Assembly: GCA_016179685.1 (NCBI GenBank)
Contig: JACPCR010000054.1
Span: forward strand, 124,001 to 188,000
DNA from: Planctomycetota bacterium
GTDB taxonomy: Bacteria > Planctomycetota > PUPC01 > JACPCR01
Length of the DNA stretch: 64,000 nt
Direction of reading: 5' to 3'
Part shown: positions 25,346 through 33,355 of the stretch, one piece after another
Layout: every line of letters starts with the position of its first letter
Numbering within the stretch: the first letter of the stretch is position 1
The notes under the pieces: model-generated
Databases searched by the model: none
What the model was told of the DNA's origin: nothing
The model's input: the letters and a program-made list of their open reading frames with translations, nothing else
Made by a program: the position numbers and the translations under genes

Positions 25346-25660
25346 TCAGTAACCCCTCTGCTTGGCCTCCACGAACGACAGGATGCCATCGCACATGGCC
25401 AGAAGCCAGCGCGGGCTGGCCTTCTTGAGCACCGTGGACTCCGGATCGATCCAGTTGAAGTTGCACTCTTCCTTGTAAATTTCCCGGAGAATCTCGATTC
25501 CGACGTTGTGGGACCAGACCTCCATGCTCGTCACAGCGTATTCTGCGTGAGGATTCTTTTCCATCTTCCACAGGTGCTCGCAGCAGCCTTCGCGGGCCGC
25601 CATGAGGTAGACCAGAGCCCGGCGTAACCTGGGGTCTTTCACCGAGTCGGCCCAGTCCAA
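25346..25660 (-). CDS. Small helical protein of unknown function (start uncertain)
   Basis: A 104-residue soluble protein rich in Trp, Cys and charged residues (EGCCEHLWKMEKNPH, EVWSHNVGIEILREIYKEEC). I do not recognise it. The earliest conventional start is a TTG giving MDWADSV, but the same frame stays open upstream to about 25748, reading DLAGNPHEHPSREHRIIGII SYGQKAL, with no ATG, GTG or TTG before a stop that lies just after the GGT-like stop codon. The protein may be longer, using CTG, or a start codon may have been lost. It follows the gamma-glutamyltransferase-like gene closely on the same strand. Confidence 0.55.
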   Translation of the reverse strand: MDWADSVKDPRLRRALVYLMAAREGCCEHLWKMEKNPHAEYAVTSMEVWSHNVGIEILREIYKEECNFNWIDPESTVLKKASPRWLLAMCDGILSFVEAKQRGY

Positions 25661-25759
25661 GGCTTTCTGTCCGTAGGAGATGATACCGATGATTCGGTGT
25701 TCTCGGGAAGGGTGCTCATGCGGGTTTCCTGCCAGATCAAAATCGAAGTTTCAGGACGT

Positions 25760-27577
25760 TCACCGGCCCATGGCGTAGCCCGTGCCGAGCCGCGGCGATG
25801 CCCCGCCGAAGATCGTGCCCGTACGGTCGTCGCGCCAGATCGCCAGGCATCGGCCATGGGACCAATCCGGTGAAATCCGAACGACGTGGCCGCGGTTTTC
25901 GAGCTCCCGCCGCACGCCCTCCGGGATGCGGGCCTCCACGGCCACGTGGCCGGGCTCGGAGGTCCGAGGGTAAAACGAACCGGGGAAATGAAGGGAGTGG
26001 AAGGTCGGCGCGTCCAGGGCAGCCTGGACGTTCATGCCGAAATCCACGAAGTTCAGGAAAAACTGACAGGTCCACTGATCCTGGTTGTCCCCCCCGGGCG
26101 TCCCGAAGACCATGAACGGGCGGCCTTCGCGGAGCACCAGGCTCGGGGTGAGGGTCGTTCGGGGTCGCTTGCCGGGCTCGAGCGCGTTGGGGTGGCCCGG
26201 CTCGAGGAGAAACATCTGGCCCCTCGTGCCGAGGGGGAATCCGAGGCCGGGGATGACGGGCGAGGCGGAAATCCAGGCCCCGCTGGGCGTCGCCGCGAGC
26301 AGGTTGCCTTCCGAGTCGATCACGTCGAGATGGGTCGTGTCGGAAGCGAAGCCCCTGCCGTGGCCGGAAGAAGGCCGGCGCGTCAGCACGGATTGGGCGT
26401 CTCCGGGCCGCATCTCGAGAGATGCCCGAGCCGGATCGATGAGCGAGCGTCGTTCCGCTGCATATCCCTTGTCCAGGAGACGCTCCAGTGGGATGGGTGA
26501 GAATCGCGGGTCTCCGTAATACGCCTCGCGGTCCGCAAAGGCCAGCTTGGCCGCCTCGATCCAGGTGTGGATGTAGTCCGCCGAATTGTGCCCCATTCCG
26601 CTCAGATCGAAGCCCTCGAGCAGGTTGAGCATCTGGAGCAGGACGGGGCCCTGCGACCAGGGGCCGCACTTGAAGACTTCGAGACCCCGATAGGCCGTGC
26701 ATACCGGTTCTTCCACCGCCCCCTCGTAAGAGACGAGATCGTCCGCACTCAGGAAGCCGCGGTGGCTGACACCCGTCTCGTCCAGGACTTCCGTGCCTTG
26801 GGCGAAGTCCGCGATGCGGCGGGCGATGTCCCCTCGGTAGAACTCGTCTCGGGCGGCCCGGAGGGCCGCCTCACGGCCCCGATGGGAATGGGCGCTCTCC
26901 GCCTCGATGAGCCGGCGAAAGGTCCGGGCCCAGTCGAGCTGCCGGTAGGCCTCACCCACTTCCGGGACGCGTCCGCCGGGCAGGCAGACGGCTGCCGAGC
27001 CGGGCCATTCACGCCGGAATCGGTCCGCGTTGGCGCGGATGGCGTTTCGCAAGCCCGGGTACATGGGAAAGCCTTCCTCGGCCAGCTCGATCGCGGGCCC
27101 CAGGGTCTCGGCCAGGGTCAACCGGCCGAAGCGGATGAGGCAGAGAATCCACGCGTCCACGGCGGCGGGCACCGTGGCGGCCAGGAGTCCATCGCCCGGA
27201 ATGAGGGAGACGCGGTGTTCACGAAACCAATCGAGCGTCATGGCCCGCGGCGCCCAGCCCTGCCCGCTGATGGCGTAAACGCGGTCCTCACGGGCAGGAT
27301 ACACGAGAATGGGCACTTCACCGGCAATGCCATTGAGATGGGGCTCGACGACCGCCAGGGCGAAGCCGGCGGCCGCGCCGGCGTCCAAGGCATTGCCGCC
27401 CCTCTCGAGCACCCGAAAGCCCGCCGCCGTCGCCAGATAATGGCCGCTGGTCACCACCCCATTCCGCCCCATGATGACTGGCCGGGTGGTGAATCCGCCT
27501 TCAGCGACGTTGAAATGTTCGACGACCGAATGGCTTGCGGGCCGGATCGGCGCCGGGCGATCCGCCTTCTGACTCAA
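25760..27577 (-). CDS. Gamma-glutamyltransferase-family Ntn hydrolase
   Basis: A 605-residue protein of the gamma-glutamyltranspeptidase/cephalosporin acylase family, made as a proenzyme that self-cleaves before a catalytic Thr. The opening VVTSGHYLATAAGFRVLERG GNALDAGAAAGFALAVVEPH, the FGRLTLAETLGPAIELAEEGFP block and the small-subunit start ASDTTHLDVID (the probable cleavage site is one of the two Thr) are visible, as is GTPGGDNQDQW. Homologues are usually exported, but no signal peptide is seen here. The start appears to be TTG. Its substrate, glutathione-like or an acylated metabolite, is not determined. Confidence 0.85.
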   Translation of the reverse strand: MSQKADRPAPIRPASHSVVEHFNVAEGGFTTRPVIMGRNGVVTSGHYLATAAGFRVLERGGNALDAGAAAGFALAVVEPHLNGIAGEVPILVYPAREDRVYAISGQGWAPRAMTLDWFREHRVSLIPGDGLLAATVPAAVDAWILCLIRFGRLTLAETLGPAIELAEEGFPMYPGLRNAIRANADRFRREWPGSAAVCLPGGRVPEVGEAYRQLDWARTFRRLIEAESAHSHRGREAALRAARDEFYRGDIARRIADFAQGTEVLDETGVSHRGFLSADDLVSYEGAVEEPVCTAYRGLEVFKCGPWSQGPVLLQMLNLLEGFDLSGMGHNSADYIHTWIEAAKLAFADREAYYGDPRFSPIPLERLLDKGYAAERRSLIDPARASLEMRPGDAQSVLTRRPSSGHGRGFASDTTHLDVIDSEGNLLAATPSGAWISASPVIPGLGFPLGTRGQMFLLEPGHPNALEPGKRPRTTLTPSLVLREGRPFMVFGTPGGDNQDQWTCQFFLNFVDFGMNVQAALDAPTFHSLHFPGSFYPRTSEPGHVAVEARIPEGVRRELENRGHVVRISPDWSHGRCLAIWRDDRTGTIFGGASPRLGTGYAMGR

Positions 27578-28266
27578 GGGGAGCGTTCCTCACGGACCAG
27601 ATGACGCACGTTCAGCCCTCGCGAAGGGAACGAGTCGAACAAATCAGAGCCGGCATTGTAGGCACGGAGCAGAACCGTGGCAATGAGCCCGCATTTCTAC
27701 CACGGTGTGCTCGAAATGGGCCCTGCGCGCTTCGACTCGAACGACTGGCGTCGTTCTCGCTCAGGGTTAGCCCGGCACGAGGCGACAAGAAGGCCGGGGC
27801 GAAGCCTGAATTGCAAGGGATTCTTGCACAGGCGAATATCGATCGTTCGTGCTGGTACGCCTTGTGAGGGACCCGGATTAGGCCGTTATGATGCCGTATC
27901 GAAAACAAATTTTCGATGTTCTCCAATTCGAGTTGGACGTCCATGCGGGGCGCACCCCTATTTCGAGAAACGGTACAACATCTTTCATCCGAAAGAGATA
28001 GATGTTTTTTCTGCAACTTCTCAATAAGTTCGGGGAGGAGATCAGGGCAAGTCCTTGAAGTATGAATTCCGCAGCGGAACGCGCCAGCGTTCCGCCCGAG
28101 AGATGAGATTTGAGGGCCCGGACGAAGCGCTGACGCGCTTCGCTATGAAAATCCGCGAAGCGCTGAATCACCATCGGTTACGAAATCGGGCGGGGAGATG
28201 GAGCCCCGATTTCGTTTCAGTTCTGGCCGCTCGAGCCGCACGGGTCGGCTTTGAGGCAACGCTTGG
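27578..28266. other. Gene-free 690-bp gap
   Basis: No frame here looks coding. It contains the word CTTCTCAATAAGTTCGGG at 28017-28034, shared inverted with the AT-rich element at 58.7 kb, and two hairpins at 28074-28095 and 28123-28142. It is less GC-rich than its neighbours. Confidence 0.65.
28074..28142. repeat. Two hairpins of a shared family
   Basis: GCGGAACGC-GCCA-GCGTTCCGC at 28074-28095 and CGAAGCGCTGACGCGCTTCG at 28123-28142. The second is the exact reverse complement of 8476-8495. Both share the core CGCG(T/C)CAGCG or its complement, with different but self-complementary arms. Confidence 0.85.
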
Positions 28267-30147
28267 CTAAGCATAATGCTCATGCCACATCTGGAACACC
28301 AGAAGCGTCCAGAGTTCCTTGCCGTAATCGTGTTTTCTGCGCTGGTGGTGGTCGATCAACGCCGCGACGCAGGCCGGATCGAATATCCCCTGGGCCTTGA
28401 GCCGGTCAGGTCCGAGCAGATGCTGAACCAGAGAGGAGAGCCGCGTGCGCAGCCAGAGGCCCTTGGGGATGGCGAAACCGTGTTTGGGGCGATGGACAAC
28501 GCCGTGAGGCAGTCGCCGGCCCAGGTATTTCTTGAGGAGATGCTTGCCGCGGAGTCGCCGGAGCTTGTAACGCTGCGGCAGCCGATTGGCGAATTCGACG
28601 ACCCGGTGGTCGAGGTACGGGGCTCGGGACTCGAGGGAGCAGGCCATGGTCGCGCGGTCCACTTTCACCAGAATCTGGTCCGGCAGGTACATCTGCTGGT
28701 CGAGCCATTGGACCTGGCTGACGGGGAGCTCGGGCCCCGCGGCGATTCTCTCGTGAAGGGTCTCGTAGGGGTCCAGAAGCGTGCGCCACTCGGGCAGAAG
28801 CAGCCGCTCCTGGGCGCGCTTCGGGAACGTCCCCATCCAGATGGCGTGCCGGTCGGCCAGGGGCACCCCCAGGCCCTCGGTGAAACGCTTGAGCTTGTAA
28901 TCGAGGCTGAGGTATTTTTCGGAGACGGGCAGTCGCTGGACCAGGGCTCGGACGACGGGGTTGATCACAGCGTTTCGGACGGCCATGGGCATGATCGAGG
29001 AATACAGCTCGGCGAGCCAGTGGGCGGGGTACGTCGGATAACCGGCGAAAAGTTCGTCAGCGCCGTCGCCGCTCAGGACCACGGTGACGTGCTGCCGGGT
29101 GAGCCGCGAGAGCAGGAAGGTTGGAAGGAGCGAGCCGTCGGCCATCGGCTCGTCCATGAGCGGGGCGATTTCGGTGAGAATCTCAGGCATCTGATCGACG
29201 TGAGCGACAAACTCGTGGTGGTCCGTGCCCAGGAATCGGGCGACCTCGCGGGCGTAGGCGGACTCATCGAAGGATGCCTCGGCGAAGCGGATGGAGAAGG
29301 TGCTGAGGCGGCGATGGGATTCGCTGGCGAGGGCGGCGACGAGGCTGGAATCCAGGCCTCCGCTGAGCCAGAGCCCGAGGGGAACATCGCTGACCAGGCG
29401 GATGCGAACGGCCTCCTCGAGGAGGGCTTCGAGTCTCTGGCCCGCCTCGTCTTCGGGCAGGTAATCCGCGTGGAGGCGGAGCTGCCAGTAGGGCTCCACA
29501 TGAAACCGCCCGGCCTCGACCACGAGGCGGTGACCCGGCGGGAGCTTGCACACCTCTTCGTAGATCGTCCTCGGGGCCGGAATGGCATCGAGCAACAGGT
29601 ACTGCTGGAGCGCCGAGCGGTCGATGCGCCTGGACACGGCCGGGTGCTTCAGGATGGCCTTGAGCTCCGAGCCGAAGATGAGCAGGCCGTTCCGGACCGT
29701 GTAGTGAAGCGGTTTCTCGCCCATGCGGTCACGGGCGAGGATCAGCCGGCGCGCTGGGGCGTCCCAGAGGGCGAAGGCGAACATTCCATTGAGGCGCTCG
29801 ATGAAGTCGGGGCCGTAAGTCTCGTAGAGATGAACCAGCACCTCGGTGTCGGTCCGGGTCGAGAAGCGGTGTCCCCTGGCTTCGAGGTCCTTCTGGAGCT
29901 CCGGGAAATTATAAATCTCGCCGTTGAAGACGACCCAGACGGAGCGCGATTCATTGCAGAGGGGTTGATGGCCGCGCTCGACGTCGATGATGCTGAGCCG
30001 GCGATGCCCGAGTGCGGCGAAGTCATCCTGGTAGACGCCGCTGTCATCGGGCCCCCGATGCCGAAGGGCCTGATTCATCCCCTCCAGGGGCGCGGGATCG
30101 ATGGGCCGGCCGCCATCGACCGAGACGATACCGCAGATGCCGCACAC
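28267..30147 (-). CDS. asnB: Asparagine synthase (glutamine-hydrolysing)
   Basis: AsnB transfers ammonia from glutamine to an activated carboxylate, classically aspartate, using ATP. The GTG at 30147 is chosen because it makes the nucleophilic Cys the second residue (CGICGIVSVDGG); the open frame upstream lacks similarity. The glutaminase domain (about 1-200) has RHRGPDD, HRRLSIID, FNGEIYN and DTEVL; the synthetase domain has the PP-loop LWLSGGLDSSLVAAL and VVLSGDGADELFAGYPTY. The length of 626 residues fits the long AsnB class common in polysaccharide loci. It is divergent from an oxidoreductase-acetyltransferase fusion, so it may amidate a sugar or other acid rather than aspartate. Confidence 0.93.
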   Translation of the reverse strand: MCGICGIVSVDGGRPIDPAPLEGMNQALRHRGPDDSGVYQDDFAALGHRRLSIIDVERGHQPLCNESRSVWVVFNGEIYNFPELQKDLEARGHRFSTRTDTEVLVHLYETYGPDFIERLNGMFAFALWDAPARRLILARDRMGEKPLHYTVRNGLLIFGSELKAILKHPAVSRRIDRSALQQYLLLDAIPAPRTIYEEVCKLPPGHRLVVEAGRFHVEPYWQLRLHADYLPEDEAGQRLEALLEEAVRIRLVSDVPLGLWLSGGLDSSLVAALASESHRRLSTFSIRFAEASFDESAYAREVARFLGTDHHEFVAHVDQMPEILTEIAPLMDEPMADGSLLPTFLLSRLTRQHVTVVLSGDGADELFAGYPTYPAHWLAELYSSIMPMAVRNAVINPVVRALVQRLPVSEKYLSLDYKLKRFTEGLGVPLADRHAIWMGTFPKRAQERLLLPEWRTLLDPYETLHERIAAGPELPVSQVQWLDQQMYLPDQILVKVDRATMACSLESRAPYLDHRVVEFANRLPQRYKLRRLRGKHLLKKYLGRRLPHGVVHRPKHGFAIPKGLWLRTRLSSLVQHLLGPDRLKAQGIFDPACVAALIDHHQRRKHDYGKELWTLLVFQMWHEHYA

Positions 30148-30303
30148 AGTGGGAAGCCGCCTCGGTGACTGGGGTGCACAACGGGAAGCCGAGGATGTCC
30201 CGGTTTCCAAGAACCTCCACTTTAGAAGTTCCGGCTTCACGACGCAAAGCCTTTGCGCCAGGAACTTGCACAAACGGGCTCGTCCGGCTTCAATGAACGG
30301 CCC

Positions 30304-31899
30304 ATGGAAAAAAAGCACGAGTCCAGCAAGAAGGTGGCAGTCGTCGGCGCCGGTTACTGGGGCAAGAACCTGGTCCGCAACTTCGCCCAGCTCGGCGCGC
30401 TTCACGCCATCTGCGACCAGAATGAGGCCTTGCTCAGCGGCTTCAAGGAGACCTACCCAGCGGCCCGCCTCCACCTTTCCTTCAGCGAGGTGCTAGCCCA
30501 TCCGGAGGTGGACGGCGTGGTCATCGCCGTGCCGGCGGAACTGCACTACAACCACGCCCGGGAGGCCCTGCTGGCCGGAAAGGACGTCTACGTCGAGAAA
30601 CCTCTATCGCTCGACGTCGGACACGGCCAGGAGCTCGTCCGGATCGCCCGCGAGCGCGGCCGCATCCTCATGGTGGGGCATCTTCTCCAGTACCACCCGG
30701 TGGTGCTGAAATTGAGGGACATGGTCGCCCGGGGCGAGATGGGGAAGCTGCAGTACATCTATTCGAACCGGCTGAACCTGGGCCGGATTCGCCGTGAGGA
30801 GAACATTCTCTGGAGCTTTGCGCCCCACGACATCTCGGTGATCCTGGCGCTGACGGGCGAGTTTCCGGAGGAGGTCGCGTGCCGCGGCGGCAATTACCTC
30901 CATCACCAGATTGCGGACGTCACGATCAGCGCGCTGTCATTCCCCTCCGGCATCCGCGCGCACATCTTCGTCTCGTGGCTGCATCCCTACAAGGAGCAGA
31001 AGCTGATTGTTGTCGGCGAGAAAGCGATGGCGGTCTTCGACGATGTCGAGCCGAAGGACAAGCTGAGGCTCTACCCGCACTCGATCGAGTGGCGGGGAAA
31101 CGTGCCTGTGCCGAACCGGGCGGATGCCGTCGTCATCCCGTGTCCGGCCGAGGAGCCGCTGCGGGCCGAGTGCCAGCATTTCCTGGATGCGCTGGCGACT
31201 CGATCGACGCCGCGCACGGATGGGGAGGAGGGCTTGAGGGTCTTGCGGGTGCTGGCGGCGTGCCAGCAGGCGCTCGAGGGGTCCGGCGTGGTGAATCTCT
31301 CGGCGTCCTCGGCGGCGAAGCTCGGGCCGGACTACTTCGTGCATCCGACCTCGACGGTCGATGCGCCCTGCCAGATCGGCGCCGGGACGAAAATCTGGCA
31401 CTACTCGCACATCATGAAGGACAGCGTGGTCGGTGAGAACTGCAACCTGGGCCAGAACGTGGTGGTTTCGCCCCAGGTGCGCCTGGGCCGAAACGTGAAG
31501 GTGCAGAACAACGTGTCCATCTACACGGGGGTGGTCTGCGAGGACGATGTGTTCCTGGGTCCCTCGATGGTCTTCACGAACGTGATCAATCCCCGGTCTC
31601 ACATCGTGCGCCGCGACGAGTACCAGCAGACGCTGGTCCGGCGCGGTGCGACCATCGGGGCGAATGCCACCATTGTTTGCGGCATCACCCTTGGCGAGTA
31701 CGCCTTTATCGGGGCGGGCGCCGTCGTGACGCGGGACGTGCCGCCCTATGCCCTCGTCTACGGCAATCCGGCCCGGCAGAAGGGATGGGTCTGCAAGTGC
31801 GGCGTCAAGATCGAGCTGCCGGACGGCGGATTCCAGGCCACGTGCGCCGCCTGCGGCGATCGCTATGAACTGAGAGACAAGCAGCTCTTCCGGGTCTGA
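30304..31899 (+). CDS. Gfo/Idh oxidoreductase fused to hexapeptide acyltransferase (WlbA/WbpB-WbpD-like)
   Basis: A 531-residue two-enzyme fusion. Residues 1-330 are a Gfo/Idh/MocA NAD(P) oxidoreductase with VAVVGAGYWGKNLVRNFAQL, the catalytic-type EKPL and a following VGHLLQYHP. From about 340 a left-handed beta-helix acyltransferase begins (DYFVHPTSTVDAPCQIGAGT KIWHYSHIM), followed by a C-terminal zinc ribbon WVCKCG...CAACGDRY. Separate proteins of these types (WbpB and WbpD) oxidise UDP-GlcNAcA at C3 and later N-acetylate the 3-amino sugar in making UDP-2,3-diacetamido uronic acids. That role is inferred by family; the aminotransferase (WbpE) step is not nearby. The ATG at 30304 begins the family N terminus. 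Divergent from asnB. Confidence 0.88.
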   Translation: MEKKHESSKKVAVVGAGYWGKNLVRNFAQLGALHAICDQNEALLSGFKETYPAARLHLSFSEVLAHPEVDGVVIAVPAELHYNHAREALLAGKDVYVEKPLSLDVGHGQELVRIARERGRILMVGHLLQYHPVVLKLRDMVARGEMGKLQYIYSNRLNLGRIRREENILWSFAPHDISVILALTGEFPEEVACRGGNYLHHQIADVTISALSFPSGIRAHIFVSWLHPYKEQKLIVVGEKAMAVFDDVEPKDKLRLYPHSIEWRGNVPVPNRADAVVIPCPAEEPLRAECQHFLDALATRSTPRTDGEEGLRVLRVLAACQQALEGSGVVNLSASSAAKLGPDYFVHPTSTVDAPCQIGAGTKIWHYSHIMKDSVVGENCNLGQNVVVSPQVRLGRNVKVQNNVSIYTGVVCEDDVFLGPSMVFTNVINPRSHIVRRDEYQQTLVRRGATIGANATIVCGITLGEYAFIGAGAVVTRDVPPYALVYGNPARQKGWVCKCGVKIELPDGGFQATCAACGDRYELRDKQLFRV

Positions 31900-32042
31900 G
31901 AGAACAGCGAAGCCGCCGTATGGCGGCCTCCAACCGACGAATATATTCCCGCCCTCGTCCTCGAAATCAATGCCGTAATTCCCCAGGCCTTCCTGAGTCG
32001 CGTAATTTCTGGTTTCCCGCCTTCCTGTTTCTCCCTTGCGGG

Positions 32043-33194
32043 TCACTCCCGATTGCCGCCCGCTTTCCCGATCGTCTGACCGCCACGGACGGTGAGGGTG
32101 GCTTCCCAGCAGCCGCCGGGTCGCTCGATGCCGGAAGTGTCACGGAGCGGCCCGGCGCGGGGATTCCACCGGAGGACCGTCAGGTCCGCGCAGCAGCCGC
32201 GGGCGAGGCTGCCGATCTCGTTCGAGAGGCCGAGCACCTCGGCGGGGCGGAGAGTGACGCGCCGGAAAGCCTCCTTTTCTGGCATCCCGGCCGCGATCAG
32301 CTTCGACATCGTTCGGGCCAGGTCGTGGGGCGGCACGAGTCCGGCGTGCCGAAGGTACTGGTCGCTCGAGACCGTGTCGGGGCAGAAGCCCTGGCCGATG
32401 GCGGCCTCGGCGACTTCGAAGCGAAAGGAGGCCATGCCGTGTCCGACGTCGAACAGGACGCCTCGTTCCCGGGCGGCCCAGACCTCCTCGCGCACACGGC
32501 CTTCGCGGAGCAGTCCCTCGGCCTCGCCATGGAAGCAATAGGTGACGACGTCGCCAGGCCGTAGCTGACGGAGCTGAGCCGCGAGGGGTCGGTCCGGATG
32601 CCTCCTGCTGCCGAAGAGGAGCGGCCGGCCCGTGCGTTCGGCCGCGGCCAGCGCCCTCGCCAGGATTTCATCGGGATCGTTCGGCCCGCAGCAGACGGGC
32701 GAGGTGTTGACCGCGATGCCCCAGATGAGGCTGCCGTTCTCCTCGATGGTTCGGACGCACGACTCGGCGTCAGCGTCCTCGAGCCGTTCAAAACAGCCGC
32801 CCGTCCGGGATTCCCCGGCTCGGGAAAGGTTGATCGCCATCCGCACCCGCGTCCGGGAGGCCTCGATCACGCCGGTCCGATAGGCGGTCCAGTTATTCGC
32901 CCCCGCGTCGCCCTGGGACAGCACCGTGGTCACGCCGCGGGGCAGCAGATGGAGGTCCGGATCGATGCCGTATTTCGATTCGCCGCGAGCCGGGTGGGCA
33001 TGGATGTCCACGAGGCCAGGGAGGAGCAGGCCATCCGGAAAATCGAGAACCTGGCGGGCGGGCCCCCGAGCGGAGTTGCCCGCCTCGGCGATGCGGCCCG
33101 CCCGGACCGCAACGCCGCCGGGCCCGTCCAGGCCCGTGAGGGGGCAGAAGACCCTTCCGGCCCGAATGACGAGGTCCCAGAATGCGGGCATCAT
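32043..33194 (-). CDS. Amidohydrolase-superfamily protein
   Basis: A 383-residue metal-dependent hydrolase. The N-terminal beta part DLVIRAGRVFCPLTG leads to LLLPGLVDIHAHP, the first metal-binding HxH; later segments are WGIAVNTSPVCC, CFHGEAEGLL, FDVGHGMASF and the metal Asp likely in TVSSDQYLRH, closing with GSLARGCCADLTVL, a standard amidohydrolase ending. It is closest in pattern to the D-aminoacylase/EF_0837-like and dihydroorotase-like subgroups; the substrate is unknown. ATG at 33194 chosen from MMPAFWDLVIRAG; 24 residues further upstream are open but lack similarity. Monocistronic, convergent with the fusion gene to its left. Confidence 0.85.
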   Translation of the reverse strand: MMPAFWDLVIRAGRVFCPLTGLDGPGGVAVRAGRIAEAGNSARGPARQVLDFPDGLLLPGLVDIHAHPARGESKYGIDPDLHLLPRGVTTVLSQGDAGANNWTAYRTGVIEASRTRVRMAINLSRAGESRTGGCFERLEDADAESCVRTIEENGSLIWGIAVNTSPVCCGPNDPDEILARALAAAERTGRPLLFGSRRHPDRPLAAQLRQLRPGDVVTYCFHGEAEGLLREGRVREEVWAARERGVLFDVGHGMASFRFEVAEAAIGQGFCPDTVSSDQYLRHAGLVPPHDLARTMSKLIAAGMPEKEAFRRVTLRPAEVLGLSNEIGSLARGCCADLTVLRWNPRAGPLRDTSGIERPGGCWEATLTVRGGQTIGKAGGNRE

Positions 33195-33355
33195 CGGCCT
33201 CAGCGTGCGGGTAAAGACTGATTCGTGAAAGATGTCGCCCTCAAGTTTGACGCCCCAAGCGCCCAAGTCTTCGTCTCCATCCCCGTCTCCGTTCAGTAAA
33301 GTTGGGACGTAGGGACTGTGGGAGGGAGTCAGGCCGCGTCAAGCCCCAGACGGGA

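Noticed and set aside
27677-28027. 116-residue plus-strand frame in the gap after the GGT-like gene
   Set aside because: Composition and lack of any motif suggest chance; it crosses a shared intergenic word.
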